Assembly: GCA_018699075.1 (NCBI GenBank)
Contig: JABIPV010000237.1
Span: 1-17,495 of the forward strand
Origin: Kordiimonadaceae bacterium
GTDB lineage: Bacteria > Pseudomonadota > Alphaproteobacteria > Sphingomonadales > Emcibacteraceae
Length of the DNA stretch: 17,495 bases
Direction: 5' to 3'
Shown here piece by piece: positions 6,847-15,898 of the stretch. The notes below the pieces were generated by a model. That model worked only from the letters and a program-made list of their open reading frames with translations. It did not search any database and was not told the origin of the DNA. The position numbers were made by a program, and so were the translations under genes. The number at the start of each line of letters is the position of its first letter. Positions within the stretch are counted from its first letter, which is position 1.

Positions 6847-9800
6847 GTGAGCAGCTGGTCCCAAAAAGAAATCCGTTTTGATTCTATAATTGATTACGCA
6901 AAAGAAAATATGAAATCCTCGCAAGGCACAAAATTTATAAATTTTGTCAGCGAGTTTTATAAAAACGCTTCCCCTGAAGATTTAAGCCTTAGACTAGACG
7001 AACTTTATGCCATTGCTTTGAGCAATTGGAAGTTCATTTCTAGCTTTGATCAGAAAAAATCTAAAATTCGAATATTCAACCCGACTCTAGAAGAGCATGG
7101 CTGGATATCATCACATACGATCATTCAAATTCTCAGTGTAGATATGCCATTCTTGATCGATTCAATTACCTCGAACTTACTTGAAGATGGTAACGCCTTA
7201 CACATGTTATTACACCCGGTTTTTGAACATCATCGAGATGAAAGCGGTAAAGTAGGCTCCAAAGGGGGCACTGCTGTTACGGAATCAATAATGCATATTG
7301 AAATCACCGCAATGAGTGATCAGAATGAAATAGACGCCTTGGAAGCAAAATTAAATCAGATCACTGATTTTGTCCTTGCCTCAGTTGAAGATTGGAAATC
7401 AATCCTGAAAAAAGTCGGTGAAACGTCTAAGAACCTTGATCTTGCACCAAAATCGGTCACCCGTGATGAAGTTAAAGAATCTCAGTCTTTTTTAAAATGG
7501 CTCACACAAAATAACTTTACTTTGCTTGGCTATAGAGAATTTGACCATAAGAAAAAAGACCCCATTATTGGCAATGGCCTTGGTATCTTAAGAAATAAAG
7601 AAGTTAAAGTTCTGCGTGGGCCAGAAGGCCTCGTCACTATTTCGCCTGAAATAGAAGACTTTATGGCTAAAGATCAAATCATGTTGATCACTAAAGCCAA
7701 TGTTAAGTCTTTGGTTCATCGTGTAGTCCATCTGGATTATGTTGGCTTTAAAAAGTTTGATAAAAAAGGAAAAGTCGTCGGCGAAATTCGCTTTGTTGGC
7801 CTTTTTACATCGGACAGTTATAATCAACGAGCACAAAATATTCCTTATCTTGATCGTAAAGTTAAATCCGTCGTTGAAAGATCTGGGTTTGACTATAATA
7901 GCCACGATGGTAAAGCGTTGTTTCATATTTTGGAAACACTCCCTCGTGACGAACTTTTCCAAATTGATGAAGAAACCTTGTTCCAAACATCCATTGGTAT
8001 TTTACATCTTAACTTACGCCCACAATGCCGCGCGTTTATCCGTAAAGATAAATTTGAGCGTTTCGTTTCTGCCCTCGTTTTTGTGCCTAAAGATCTTTAT
8101 AATTCCATATTACGGACGAAAATTGAAAAAATATTGTGTGATGCATTTAATGGTGAACTATCTTCGCGCTACGCACAATTAAGCAATGAACGTATTGCCC
8201 GTTGGCATTTTATTATTCGCACCAAACCGGGCGATGTTCCAAATCCTGACACTGAAAGCATAAATAGAAGAATTTCCAAAGTCGCCCAAAGCTGGATTGA
8301 TTATTTTCATGAAGTGCTTGTCGACCGCTGGGGTGAAGAAACCGCAAACAAATTATTCCGCAAATATAGCAAATCATTTACATCCGCTTATCAAGAAAAC
8401 TTTGACCCACGCTTTGCGGTTACAGATGTTGATAAAATTGAACAGCTGCCAAATAATCAAAACATTGGTTTTAATTTTTACCGCGACCAAGAAGACCCTG
8501 ACCATGCATTGCGCCTAAAAATCTACACTAGCCGCAACACAATTGCCCTTAGCGATTGTCTGCCCATGCTTGAAAATATGGGGCTTCGGGTTATTGAAGA
8601 ATATGCCTTTGAAGTAATCACAGGCGGCGATGATGATAAAGTGGTCCACAGTATTCATGACTTCTATTTAGAAGACCCTGAACTAAATACATTAGATTTA
8701 GGCGATTTAAAGCCCCGTATGGAAGATGCTTTAAATGCTGTTTGGCTTAACAAAGTTGACAATGACGGATTTAATAAGTTGGTCTTAAAAACAGGCCTTT
8801 CTTATCAAAATGCCTTAGTTCTTAGAATTTACAGTAAATACCTGCGCCAATTAGGTAGTTCATATAGTGAAACATATATGCAAGATACCCTAACTTTGCA
8901 TAGTGATGTCTCACTATTACTTTCAGATTTATTTGGAATTTACTTTAGCCTTGATAAAGGCGAAGATTATGACAGAACAAAAGAAGCAGAAAAAAATATC
9001 AAAAAAATTAAGAAGCTTCTCGCCAATGTGGAAAGTCTCGATGAAGATCGCATGCTTCGCAACTACCTCAACGTCATTACAAGTTCACTGAGGACGAATT
9101 TCTATCAATTGAATGACGACAATTCATCCAAACCGTATGTTTCTATTAAAATTCACAGCGAAAGTGTTAATGAAGCACCAAAGCCACGTCCTCATGCAGA
9201 AATCTTTGTTTATTCTCCTCGCTTTGAAGGTGTGCATTTAAGATTAGGGCCGGTTGCCCGCGGCGGACTTCGCTGGTCCGACAGAAAAGAAGATTACCGC
9301 ACCGAAATTCTTGGGCTTGTAAAAGCACAACAGGTTAAAAATACCGTTATTGTTCCTGTCGGCGCCAAAGGCGGATTTGTACCAAAACAAATGCCTGCCA
9401 ATGCCTCCAGAGAAGTATTTCTGGAAGAAGGCATTGGTTGTTATAAGTCCTTTATTTCAGGCTTACTCGATATTACCGACAACCTAATTGAAAACAAAGT
9501 GATTCCGCCTAAGGATGTGATCCGTCAAGATGGCGATGACCCTTATTTAGTCGTCGCCGCTGATAAAGGAACCGCAACTTTCTCTGATATTGCCAATGGC
9601 CTCGCCCGTGATTATGGTTTCTGGCTTGATGATGCTTTTGCATCAGGTGGGTCTGTAGGTTATGACCATAAGAAAATGGGTATTACTGCCCGTGGTGCAT
9701 GGGTAAGTGTTCAACGCCATTTCCGAGAACAAGGTATAGATGTTCAAAAAGAAAGCATCAAGGTGGCCGGAATAGGTGACATGTCAGGTGATGTATTTGG

Positions 9801-11646
9801 TAACGGTTTATTGTGCTCAGAGTCTGTGAAGCTCGTTGCGGCGTTTGACCACCGCGATATATTTATTGACCCAACCCCGGATCCTGCCAAATCATACGCT
9901 GAAAGAAGACGAATATTTGACTTGCCGCGCTCTAGTTGGGAAGATTATTCGAAAAAGCTTATTTCAAAAGGTGGTGGAATATTCAGCCGTAAATTAAAAT
10001 CCATTGACCTTTCTGCAGAAATGAAAGAATTATTCGGGTTTGACGATGATGCTACTGCTGCAACGCCTAATGACCTCATTCGAATGATTTTAAAATCTCA
10101 CGTTGATCTACTTTGGTTTGGCGGAATAGGAACTTATGTTAAATCAGACAGCGAAAGTAATTCTGATGCAGGGGACCGCGCCAATGATTCCATTCGCATT
10201 AATGGTAAAGAACTAAATTGTAAGGTTATTGGCGAAGGCGGGAACCTTGGCTGTACGCAACTAGGTCGTATTGAATATTGCTTAAATGGCGGGATGATGA
10301 ACACAGATGCCGTTGATAACTCTGCGGGAGTTGATTGTTCTGATAATGAAGTGAATATAAAAATTCTTCTGAATTCAATTGTTCATGAAGGTAAAATGAC
10401 TGGTAAACAACGAGACAAATTACTCGAAGAAATGACAGATGATGTTGGTGATATTGTTCTTCGCGATAATTATCTTCAATCTCAGGCCATTACAGTTGCA
10501 AAATCTAGTAGTATTCGTCAATTAGACAGTTTTGCAAGATATCTAGATGAATTGGAAAAAACCGCAAACCTTGACCGTGAACTTGAATTTCTACCCAATG
10601 ATGACGAGCTAATTGAAAGAGAAGAAAATGCGCTCGGCCTGACCAGGCCCGAAAATTCAGTGCTCATTGCGTACGCTAAAATGTCCCTATTTGATAGTTT
10701 AATGGCCAGCGATGTTATAGATGATCCTTATCTAGAGAAGTTCCTCTTTAAATCATTCCCGGAAAGATTAGGGAAAAAATATAAAGATGAAATGAGAAAC
10801 CATCAACTTCGTAGCCAAATTATTGCTAAAGTAATCTGTAATGATATTGTGAACCGTGGTGGCATTCAATCGATTATAGAAGAAACCGGCGCGAGTGGCG
10901 CAGAAATAGCCCGAGCAGCGATTATCACAAGTGAAGTATTTGAGCTGGATAATCTTTGGGACAAAATTGAAAAGCTAGATCACATCGCACCTGCAACCAT
11001 ACAAATTTTGATGCTTATGGACGTAGAAGAATTTGCACGCCGTCAAACCATCTGGTTCTTAAATAATACCGATGATAAGAAATCCATATCTGAAATCATT
11101 GAAAATTATAAACCGGGCATTACCGATTTATTCTTAATGGATACAGTTACAAAAGCCTCGCCTGACGATAGCTTTTACAACAAGAAAAAAATGTACACGG
11201 AACAAAATGTTGGTGAAGACCTCGCGCAACATATTGCCAGCCTTGATATTAAAACCGCAGCCTGTGATTTAGTGCAAGTCGCAAAAGAGCTAAATATTAA
11301 TGTCACAGACATTGCGGCCGCTTACTTTATTTTAGGCAAAGAGCTTGGTTTTGACTGGTTAAGAGATCAAGCTGAACTGGTTGAAACGTCTGATCATTGG
11401 GACCGTCTTGCGGTAAATAGTATTCTTGGCGATCTTCAAGATCAACAAAAGATCCTAACCCGAACGGCTCTAATGAATACCAAAGACAAGGAATACTTGA
11501 AAGCAGCACAAAAATGGTTATCAGATAATAGAACCGCAACCGTTCGTGTGCGAAATTTGTTGGAAGACTTTAAAACGGCCGGTTATTTCAATGTCACTAA
11601 AATGGGCTTTGCGGCACGCCAAATAAGAAACGTCGTCGTAGATTAA
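6847..11646 (+). CDS. gdhB: NAD-dependent glutamate dehydrogenase, large (180 kDa-class) type
   Basis: This 1599-residue enzyme oxidatively deaminates L-glutamate to 2-oxoglutarate and ammonia with NAD+, feeding the TCA cycle. The length is that of the proteobacterial/actinobacterial giant class (Bac_GDH). The N-terminal half (~1-720) corresponds to the ACT-like and helical regulatory part, including VDMPFLIDSI near residue 99. The catalytic core holds RGGLRWSDR (805-813), the KNTVIVPVGAKGGFV block with Lys831 and Lys841, VVAADKGTATFSD (902 on), the dinucleotide loop GIGDMSGDVFGNG (975-987), WFGGIGTYVKSD (1090 on) and KVIGEGGNLG (1126-1135). A helical C-terminal domain follows to the end. The start is GTG with AAGGA eight bases upstream. 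No frameshift is seen. The class is generally catabolic and allosterically controlled; which effector applies here is not visible. It is likely cytoplasmic and homo-oligomeric, by family. Confidence 0.97.
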   Translation: MSSWSQKEIRFDSIIDYAKENMKSSQGTKFINFVSEFYKNASPEDLSLRLDELYAIALSNWKFISSFDQKKSKIRIFNPTLEEHGWISSHTIIQILSVDMPFLIDSITSNLLEDGNALHMLLHPVFEHHRDESGKVGSKGGTAVTESIMHIEITAMSDQNEIDALEAKLNQITDFVLASVEDWKSILKKVGETSKNLDLAPKSVTRDEVKESQSFLKWLTQNNFTLLGYREFDHKKKDPIIGNGLGILRNKEVKVLRGPEGLVTISPEIEDFMAKDQIMLITKANVKSLVHRVVHLDYVGFKKFDKKGKVVGEIRFVGLFTSDSYNQRAQNIPYLDRKVKSVVERSGFDYNSHDGKALFHILETLPRDELFQIDEETLFQTSIGILHLNLRPQCRAFIRKDKFERFVSALVFVPKDLYNSILRTKIEKILCDAFNGELSSRYAQLSNERIARWHFIIRTKPGDVPNPDTESINRRISKVAQSWIDYFHEVLVDRWGEETANKLFRKYSKSFTSAYQENFDPRFAVTDVDKIEQLPNNQNIGFNFYRDQEDPDHALRLKIYTSRNTIALSDCLPMLENMGLRVIEEYAFEVITGGDDDKVVHSIHDFYLEDPELNTLDLGDLKPRMEDALNAVWLNKVDNDGFNKLVLKTGLSYQNALVLRIYSKYLRQLGSSYSETYMQDTLTLHSDVSLLLSDLFGIYFSLDKGEDYDRTKEAEKNIKKIKKLLANVESLDEDRMLRNYLNVITSSLRTNFYQLNDDNSSKPYVSIKIHSESVNEAPKPRPHAEIFVYSPRFEGVHLRLGPVARGGLRWSDRKEDYRTEILGLVKAQQVKNTVIVPVGAKGGFVPKQMPANASREVFLEEGIGCYKSFISGLLDITDNLIENKVIPPKDVIRQDGDDPYLVVAADKGTATFSDIANGLARDYGFWLDDAFASGGSVGYDHKKMGITARGAWVSVQRHFREQGIDVQKESIKVAGIGDMSGDVFGNGLLCSESVKLVAAFDHRDIFIDPTPDPAKSYAERRRIFDLPRSSWEDYSKKLISKGGGIFSRKLKSIDLSAEMKELFGFDDDATAATPNDLIRMILKSHVDLLWFGGIGTYVKSDSESNSDAGDRANDSIRINGKELNCKVIGEGGNLGCTQLGRIEYCLNGGMMNTDAVDNSAGVDCSDNEVNIKILLNSIVHEGKMTGKQRDKLLEEMTDDVGDIVLRDNYLQSQAITVAKSSSIRQLDSFARYLDELEKTANLDRELEFLPNDDELIEREENALGLTRPENSVLIAYAKMSLFDSLMASDVIDDPYLEKFLFKSFPERLGKKYKDEMRNHQLRSQIIAKVICNDIVNRGGIQSIIEETGASGAEIARAAIITSEVFELDNLWDKIEKLDHIAPATIQILMLMDVEEFARRQTIWFLNNTDDKKSISEIIENYKPGITDLFLMDTVTKASPDDSFYNKKKMYTEQNVGEDLAQHIASLDIKTAACDLVQVAKELNINVTDIAAAYFILGKELGFDWLRDQAELVETSDHWDRLAVNSILGDLQDQQKILTRTALMNTKDKEYLKAAQKWLSDNRTATVRVRNLLEDFKTAGYFNVTKMGFAARQIRNVVVD

Positions 11647-11661
11647 TAAATAATTTAAGAT

Positions 11662-11706
11662 ATCCTAATGAAAAACTTGTTTAAGACGCTCGTCTTTCAT
11701 TAGGAT
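11662..11706. terminator. Bidirectional hairpin between gdhB and purH
   Basis: A perfect 12-base inverted repeat, ATCCTAATGAAA (11662-11673) and TTTCATTAGGAT (11695-11706), encloses a 21-base loop. Inside it a smaller stem AAGAC/GTCTT (11683-11687 with 11692-11696) around GCTC is an alternative fold. It lies 16 bases after the gdhB stop and 17 bases beyond the purH stop, the expected place for a shared terminator of convergent genes. The T runs after the stem are short in both directions, so efficiency is uncertain. Confidence 0.7.
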
Positions 11707-11722
11707 TATTTATATGACCATT

Positions 11723-13324
11723 TTAATGACGGAAATGTCTCATTCCTGTCAAGACCATGGCAAGTCCTTTCTCATCAGCTGCGGCGATTATTTCTTCATC
11801 GCGAATGGACCCGCCTGGCTGAATAACGGCGGTAACGCCGGCTTCTGCAGCGCTTAACAGTCCATCTGCAAATGGGAAGAATGCATCCGATGCTACAACA
11901 GAACCTTCCGTTAAAGTATATGGAAGTCCCGCCGCTTCACTGGCATCAACCGCTTTTCTTGCTGCGGTTCTTGAACTGTCAACTCGGCTCATTTGACCTG
12001 CACCAATACCAACGGTTGCACCGTCTTTAACATAAATAATCGCGTTTGATTTCACATGTTTACAAACCGTGAAGGCAAACAGCATGTCTTCTAACTCTTG
12101 CTGTGAAGGTTGTCGTTTGGTCACAACTTGCAAATCATCTAAGGTCACTATTCCGTTATCGCGATCTTGAACTAAATAGCCCCCTGCTACCGATTTAATC
12201 GTTTGCCCGACTGTGCGTGGATCAGCAAGTCCGCCTGTAAGCAAAAGGCGTAAATTTTTCTTCGCCGACATAATCGCCAGTGCGTCTTCATCCGCATCAG
12301 TCGCGATTACGACTTCGGTAAAGATTTTTGAAATCTCTGTTGCTGTTTCAGCGTCCAGTTTCCCATTCAGGGCAATAATGCCCCCAAATGCACTGGTCTG
12401 GTCACATAGAAGAGCCCTATTATAGGCGTCAATATAATTATCTCCTCGGGCAACTCCACACGGATTAGCGTGCTTAATAATGGCAACGGCCGGACCTTCC
12501 GTAAGATCAAATTCACTCACTAATTCAAAGGCCGCATCCGTGTCATTTAAATTATTATAACTAAGTTCCTTGCCTTGCATTTGTTTTGCTGTGGCAATAC
12601 CAGGGCGCGGCTCAGCACTGCGGGTAAGATAAAAGGCCGCGTCTTGATGTGGGTTCTCACCGTACCTTAATGTTTGCTTCTTTTGCGCCGTGATATTTAA
12701 GCGTTGTGGATGTATTTCACCAAGCTCATTGGCGAACCATGATGAAATCGCCGCATCATAAGAGCCTGTTCTTGCAAAGGCCTTCGCCGCTAATTTCTTG
12801 CGTAGTTCTGGAGACGTTGTGCCATTATTTTCTTTAATTGACGTCATGACGCTATCATAATCATCGGCTTCGACCACAACTGTAACAAATGCGTGGTTTT
12901 TTGATGCACTACGGATCATCGCCGGGCCACCAATATCGATATTTTCAATACATGTCGCAAAATCAGCGCCTTTTTCCACGGTTTCTTCGAATGGATATAA
13001 ATTTACCACTAATAAATCAATACTGCCAATATCATGTTCGCTCATAGATGCAAGATGATCATCATTATCCCGTAACGCCAATAGACCGCCGTGAATTTTA
13101 GGATGAAGTGTTTTTACACGACCGTCCATCATTTCCGGAAATCCTGTGTGGTTTGCCACTTCTTTAACTGGCACTCCCGCATCTGCCAAGGTTTTAGCTG
13201 ATCCGCCGGTGGATAATATCTCAATCCCCTGGTCTGCCAAGAACTGTCCTAATTCTACAAGTCCTGTTTTATCAGATACTGAAAGTAATGCCCGCTTTAT
13301 GGGAATAGACGCCGTATTATTCAT
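11723..13324 (-). CDS. purH: Bifunctional AICAR formyltransferase / IMP cyclohydrolase
   Basis: This 533-residue protein catalyses the last two steps of de novo purine synthesis: formyl transfer from 10-formyltetrahydrofolate to AICAR, then ring closure to IMP. The N-terminal MGS-like cyclohydrolase domain has KRALLSVSDKTGL (10-22), EILSTGGSAKTL (35-46) and GRVKTLHPKIHGG (68-80). The formyltransferase part starts near LRYGENPHQDAAFY (219-232) and includes the catalytic KHANPCG (Lys284, His285), GIGAGQMSRVDSSRTA (439-454) and SDAFFPFADGL (479-489). The length is normal for the family and the protein ends with the typical GMRHFRH. The start ATG has AAGAGA about five bases upstream. It is last in the minus-strand run after the heparinase-like gene, with a 76-base gap carrying a hairpin, so it may have its own promoter or processing site. 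Identification is secure. Confidence 0.98.
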   Translation of the reverse strand: MNNTASIPIKRALLSVSDKTGLVELGQFLADQGIEILSTGGSAKTLADAGVPVKEVANHTGFPEMMDGRVKTLHPKIHGGLLALRDNDDHLASMSEHDIGSIDLLVVNLYPFEETVEKGADFATCIENIDIGGPAMIRSASKNHAFVTVVVEADDYDSVMTSIKENNGTTSPELRKKLAAKAFARTGSYDAAISSWFANELGEIHPQRLNITAQKKQTLRYGENPHQDAAFYLTRSAEPRPGIATAKQMQGKELSYNNLNDTDAAFELVSEFDLTEGPAVAIIKHANPCGVARGDNYIDAYNRALLCDQTSAFGGIIALNGKLDAETATEISKIFTEVVIATDADEDALAIMSAKKNLRLLLTGGLADPRTVGQTIKSVAGGYLVQDRDNGIVTLDDLQVVTKRQPSQQELEDMLFAFTVCKHVKSNAIIYVKDGATVGIGAGQMSRVDSSRTAARKAVDASEAAGLPYTLTEGSVVASDAFFPFADGLLSAAEAGVTAVIQPGGSIRDEEIIAAADEKGLAMVLTGMRHFRH

Positions 13325-13361
13325 TGAATATCTCTTTTATAATAGTTTTCTTAATTAGTGC

Positions 13362-13390
13362 GCGTGGTAATCGAATTTGTTACCTCACGC
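13362..13390. other. Hairpin in the purH leader
   Basis: An inverted repeat of nine pairs, GCGTG-GTAA (13362-13370) with TTAC-CT-CACGC (13380-13390), has a two-base CT bulge and a nine-base loop. It sits between the heparinase-like stop and the purH start, in the transcript leading to purH. It is not followed by a run of U in the minus direction, so it is not a clear intrinsic terminator; it could be a processing or regulatory hairpin, or chance. It is too small for a known purine riboswitch, and I see no conserved riboswitch motif. Confidence 0.35.
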
Positions 13391-13400
13391 AAGTTTTAAT

Positions 13401-15116
13401 TTAAGTCTCTCGCCTGAATGACCAAAACACCTTCGATTGCTCTTCACTCGCATTTGCGGAAAGAACAATTTGCTGTGAGTGGGACGACTTTCCACCGACA
13501 CCAAAATACACACTATCTTCCAAAGAAAGCGCCGCCCCCCGCGCTAGGAAAGTCCACATCTCCCCATTCACAAGTGTTATATGGACCTTATCTTGATCAT
13601 CTTGTTTTTCTAACATTACCTCAGGATGAAGATGAAACCTTACTGCAAATGGTAATGGGCCAACTTTATTTTCAACTCTATTTCTGAATAAAATATCTTC
13701 CCCGCGTAAGTCTTCGCCTGTATTTTTTAGATATAATAACCTTCTGTGAGTTATACCATACTGTTCATTATAGCCATCATGAGAAGCTTCCAGCATAATA
13801 TGACCTTCAGACATATATCGTTTGCTGGACATTTTTGTTATACCATTGCCAATTAAACCATCCTCCCGAAGGGCACTGCTGTTTTGCTCATTCAATACCA
13901 ATGTAGAATGTGCTGCCGTCGATCTCGCCTCAATTTCTGACATCAATAATTGTTTTTCTTGGGTAAAGCGACTATCACCGCAATTGACAATCATCCTAGC
14001 CGTGCCGCGGCTCATCTCAAAAGAGAGAGCCCCTGAGTGGCAATGTCGGCTTAAGCCAACTTCTGCGGGGGGACCCACATCCTGAAGAATGACTGTTCCA
14101 CCATTTTCAATGCGGCTATAACCGCTTTGTTCTAAATCCGTGACGGGCAGGTTATCTTCATCGTTTTTTTGCAAACACGTAAATATATCTTCGTGATTTA
14201 AAATAGTTGCCCCATTAAATAAGGGTACTTTACCGTCACCGTGAACGATCGTTCTTAAATTTAAAGCTATTTTCCGGATGGCAATATTTAAAAAGTCAGG
14301 TGCCCGCTGACCCATGCCGGCAAAACTATCTCTTAAGGTAACCATCTGCATATATATATGCAGAAGCTCTTGAGGGTTTCGACTTCTAATTCCGCCATCG
14401 GCTAAAACTTCTTTACCTAAGGCAAACTTTAATAACGTTAGCCCTTCTTTCAGCCATCCATCACCAAACGGAATATAAAGGCCTGATAATATAAGTCCTA
14501 TAATTGCTTTTAAACTATCAGGTCCATCGGGTAATTCAGAAGACACTTTCATTAAATGTCGCGCACTTCGTGCCAATATATCCAATACACGACTGCGATA
14601 AATCACATCATCCGTATCCATAATCAGTGGCGCAAAAATTAACCAATTTGAAATACGTAGCCCAACAACATCCGCACGCCAAGACACTTCGCCCCATTGA
14701 GTATTTTGATCAATCCATGTTAGTGTCAGCTCTTCGGCGCGTTTTTTGGCCCCATTTCTATCCACCGCCTGATTTAAATCTCTCAGCCAGTTAAATGAAT
14801 GTAAATATTCAAGCCAACTTTCATCAAGATCAGAATTAAGCCAAATTTCGCCTTTAGGCCAGATATTTTGATCATGATTAGGGTTTTCAAGTACATTACC
14901 CGCTGCGATAATTTTGCCGGCAACCATTTGGGTGCCCATCGTCACTGAACCCGGCCATAAATCTTTTGGTGTCCCAAGCAGTCTTAAAGGATGCTTCCCT
15001 CTTAAACTTAAGTCATGATAAAACCCGCTATGTTTTGCTCTGCCAAAGGCTTTCGCGATCGGATTTTGCATTTTTAGGCCCATTGATGAGACTGATTTGC
15101 GGCGAAGTTGGGCCAT
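13401..15116 (-). CDS. Heparinase II/III-family protein of unknown substrate
   Basis: This 571-residue protein resembles the heparinase II/III-like family that alphaproteobacteria often carry near rsmB and purH. The N-terminal ~300 residues are helical, like the alpha/alpha toroid of polysaccharide lyases (LNWLRDL-type, WIDQNTQWGEVSWRADVVGLRISNW at 134-158 in two pieces, and RNPQELLHIYMQM). The C-terminal beta-sandwich (~325-565) holds RHCHSGALSFEMSRG (357-371), MIVNCGDSRF (375-384), AAHSTLVLNEQNSS (401-414) and RFHLHPEV (493-500), matching the heparinase_II_III Pfam domain. No signal peptide is seen, unlike secreted lyases, so a cytoplasmic role or an unusual export route is implied. The start at 15116 has GGAGAA at a rather long spacing; the Met at residue 12 is an alternative. 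It is downstream of rpe and upstream of purH on the same strand. The true substrate is unknown; cell-envelope or exopolysaccharide material is only a guess. Confidence 0.88.
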   Translation of the reverse strand: MAQLRRKSVSSMGLKMQNPIAKAFGRAKHSGFYHDLSLRGKHPLRLLGTPKDLWPGSVTMGTQMVAGKIIAAGNVLENPNHDQNIWPKGEIWLNSDLDESWLEYLHSFNWLRDLNQAVDRNGAKKRAEELTLTWIDQNTQWGEVSWRADVVGLRISNWLIFAPLIMDTDDVIYRSRVLDILARSARHLMKVSSELPDGPDSLKAIIGLILSGLYIPFGDGWLKEGLTLLKFALGKEVLADGGIRSRNPQELLHIYMQMVTLRDSFAGMGQRAPDFLNIAIRKIALNLRTIVHGDGKVPLFNGATILNHEDIFTCLQKNDEDNLPVTDLEQSGYSRIENGGTVILQDVGPPAEVGLSRHCHSGALSFEMSRGTARMIVNCGDSRFTQEKQLLMSEIEARSTAAHSTLVLNEQNSSALREDGLIGNGITKMSSKRYMSEGHIMLEASHDGYNEQYGITHRRLLYLKNTGEDLRGEDILFRNRVENKVGPLPFAVRFHLHPEVMLEKQDDQDKVHITLVNGEMWTFLARGAALSLEDSVYFGVGGKSSHSQQIVLSANASEEQSKVFWSFRRET

Positions 15117-15167
15117 TTAAAGAATTTTCTCCAAAACTACGATAATAGTAATAATACTAACACATTT

Positions 15168-15177
15168 TTTCGCGAAA
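15168..15177. other. Perfect palindrome TTTCGCGAAA in the rpe to heparinase-like gap
   Basis: A 10-base perfect palindrome lies in the 95-base AT-rich gap between rpe and the heparinase-like gene. On the minus strand a TTGACT (complement of 15183-15188) precedes it, so it would overlap a promoter if one begins here, but I could not find a well-spaced -10. It may be an operator or chance. The gap is otherwise featureless. Confidence 0.25.
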
Positions 15178-15211
15178 TTTATAGTCAAAAATAACTAAAA
15201 ATGACAGGGAT

Positions 15212-15874
15212 TTATCGCCCTCTTAATGCCGTTATATTTTCAGCATATTTATCTGTTCCACCCACAAAAGTAGCGGTTCCAGCTACCAACACATCTGCCC
15301 CCGCATCAATAACACTTTGCACCGTATCCATATTAATGCCACCATCCACTTGCAAGTCAATTTGCCGACCTTCTTTTTCGATCATGGTACGTATAGTTTT
15401 AATTTTCTCTAATGATGTCGGGATAAATTTCTGCCCGCCAAAGCCCGGATTGACGCTCATGACCAAAATTAAATCAACCATATCCATTACATTTTCAATC
15501 ACACCCACCGGTGTCCCTGGATTTAACGATATGCCGGCCTTCTTCCCCAATGATTTAATAAGCTGCAGCGTTCTATGAAAATGAGGCGTAGCTTCTGCAT
15601 GGATGGTAATAATATCCGCTCCGGCGTTGGCAAATGCTTCAATATAAGGGTCAACGGGTGATATCATCAAATGAACATCAAACGGTTTATCACTATGTCG
15701 TCTTAAGGACTTCACAACATCTGGGCCTATGGTGATGTTTGGTACAAAATGACCATCCATTACATCCACATGAATATAATCTGCACCCGCCTTAGTTATT
15801 GCAGCAACTTCTTCGCCAAGTCGGGCAAAATCGGCGGATAAAATAGAAGGGGCAATTTTAATATTTGATGTCAT
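15212..15874 (-). CDS. rpe: Ribulose-phosphate 3-epimerase
   Basis: This 220-residue TIM-barrel enzyme interconverts D-ribulose 5-phosphate and D-xylulose 5-phosphate in the pentose phosphate pathway. Motifs are complete: APSILSADFARL (8-19), HVDVMDGHFVPN (35-46) with metal ligands His35 and Asp37, FDVHLM with His68, SVNPGFGGQKF (140-150, phosphate and active-site loop) and VDGGI with Asp177. Asp37 and Asp177 are the acid/base pair in the family. I chose ATG 15874 because AGG lies about eight bases upstream; a GTG at 15880, two codons earlier, would be only two bases from that AGG and is less likely. The gap from the rsmB stop is about 24 bases, so the two genes are probably co-transcribed. 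Length and sequence are normal for the family. Confidence 0.96.
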   Translation of the reverse strand: MTSNIKIAPSILSADFARLGEEVAAITKAGADYIHVDVMDGHFVPNITIGPDVVKSLRRHSDKPFDVHLMISPVDPYIEAFANAGADIITIHAEATPHFHRTLQLIKSLGKKAGISLNPGTPVGVIENVMDMVDLILVMSVNPGFGGQKFIPTSLEKIKTIRTMIEKEGRQIDLQVDGGINMDTVQSVIDAGADVLVAGTATFVGGTDKYAENITALRGR

Positions 15875-15898
15875 CTTCACTACCTAAAAATATTGTTT

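Noticed and set aside
7739..8182. 147-codon plus-strand open frame inside gdhB
   Set aside because: It is in another frame of an intact, strongly conserved enzyme; the peptide is Lys/Leu/Ile-rich without family features.
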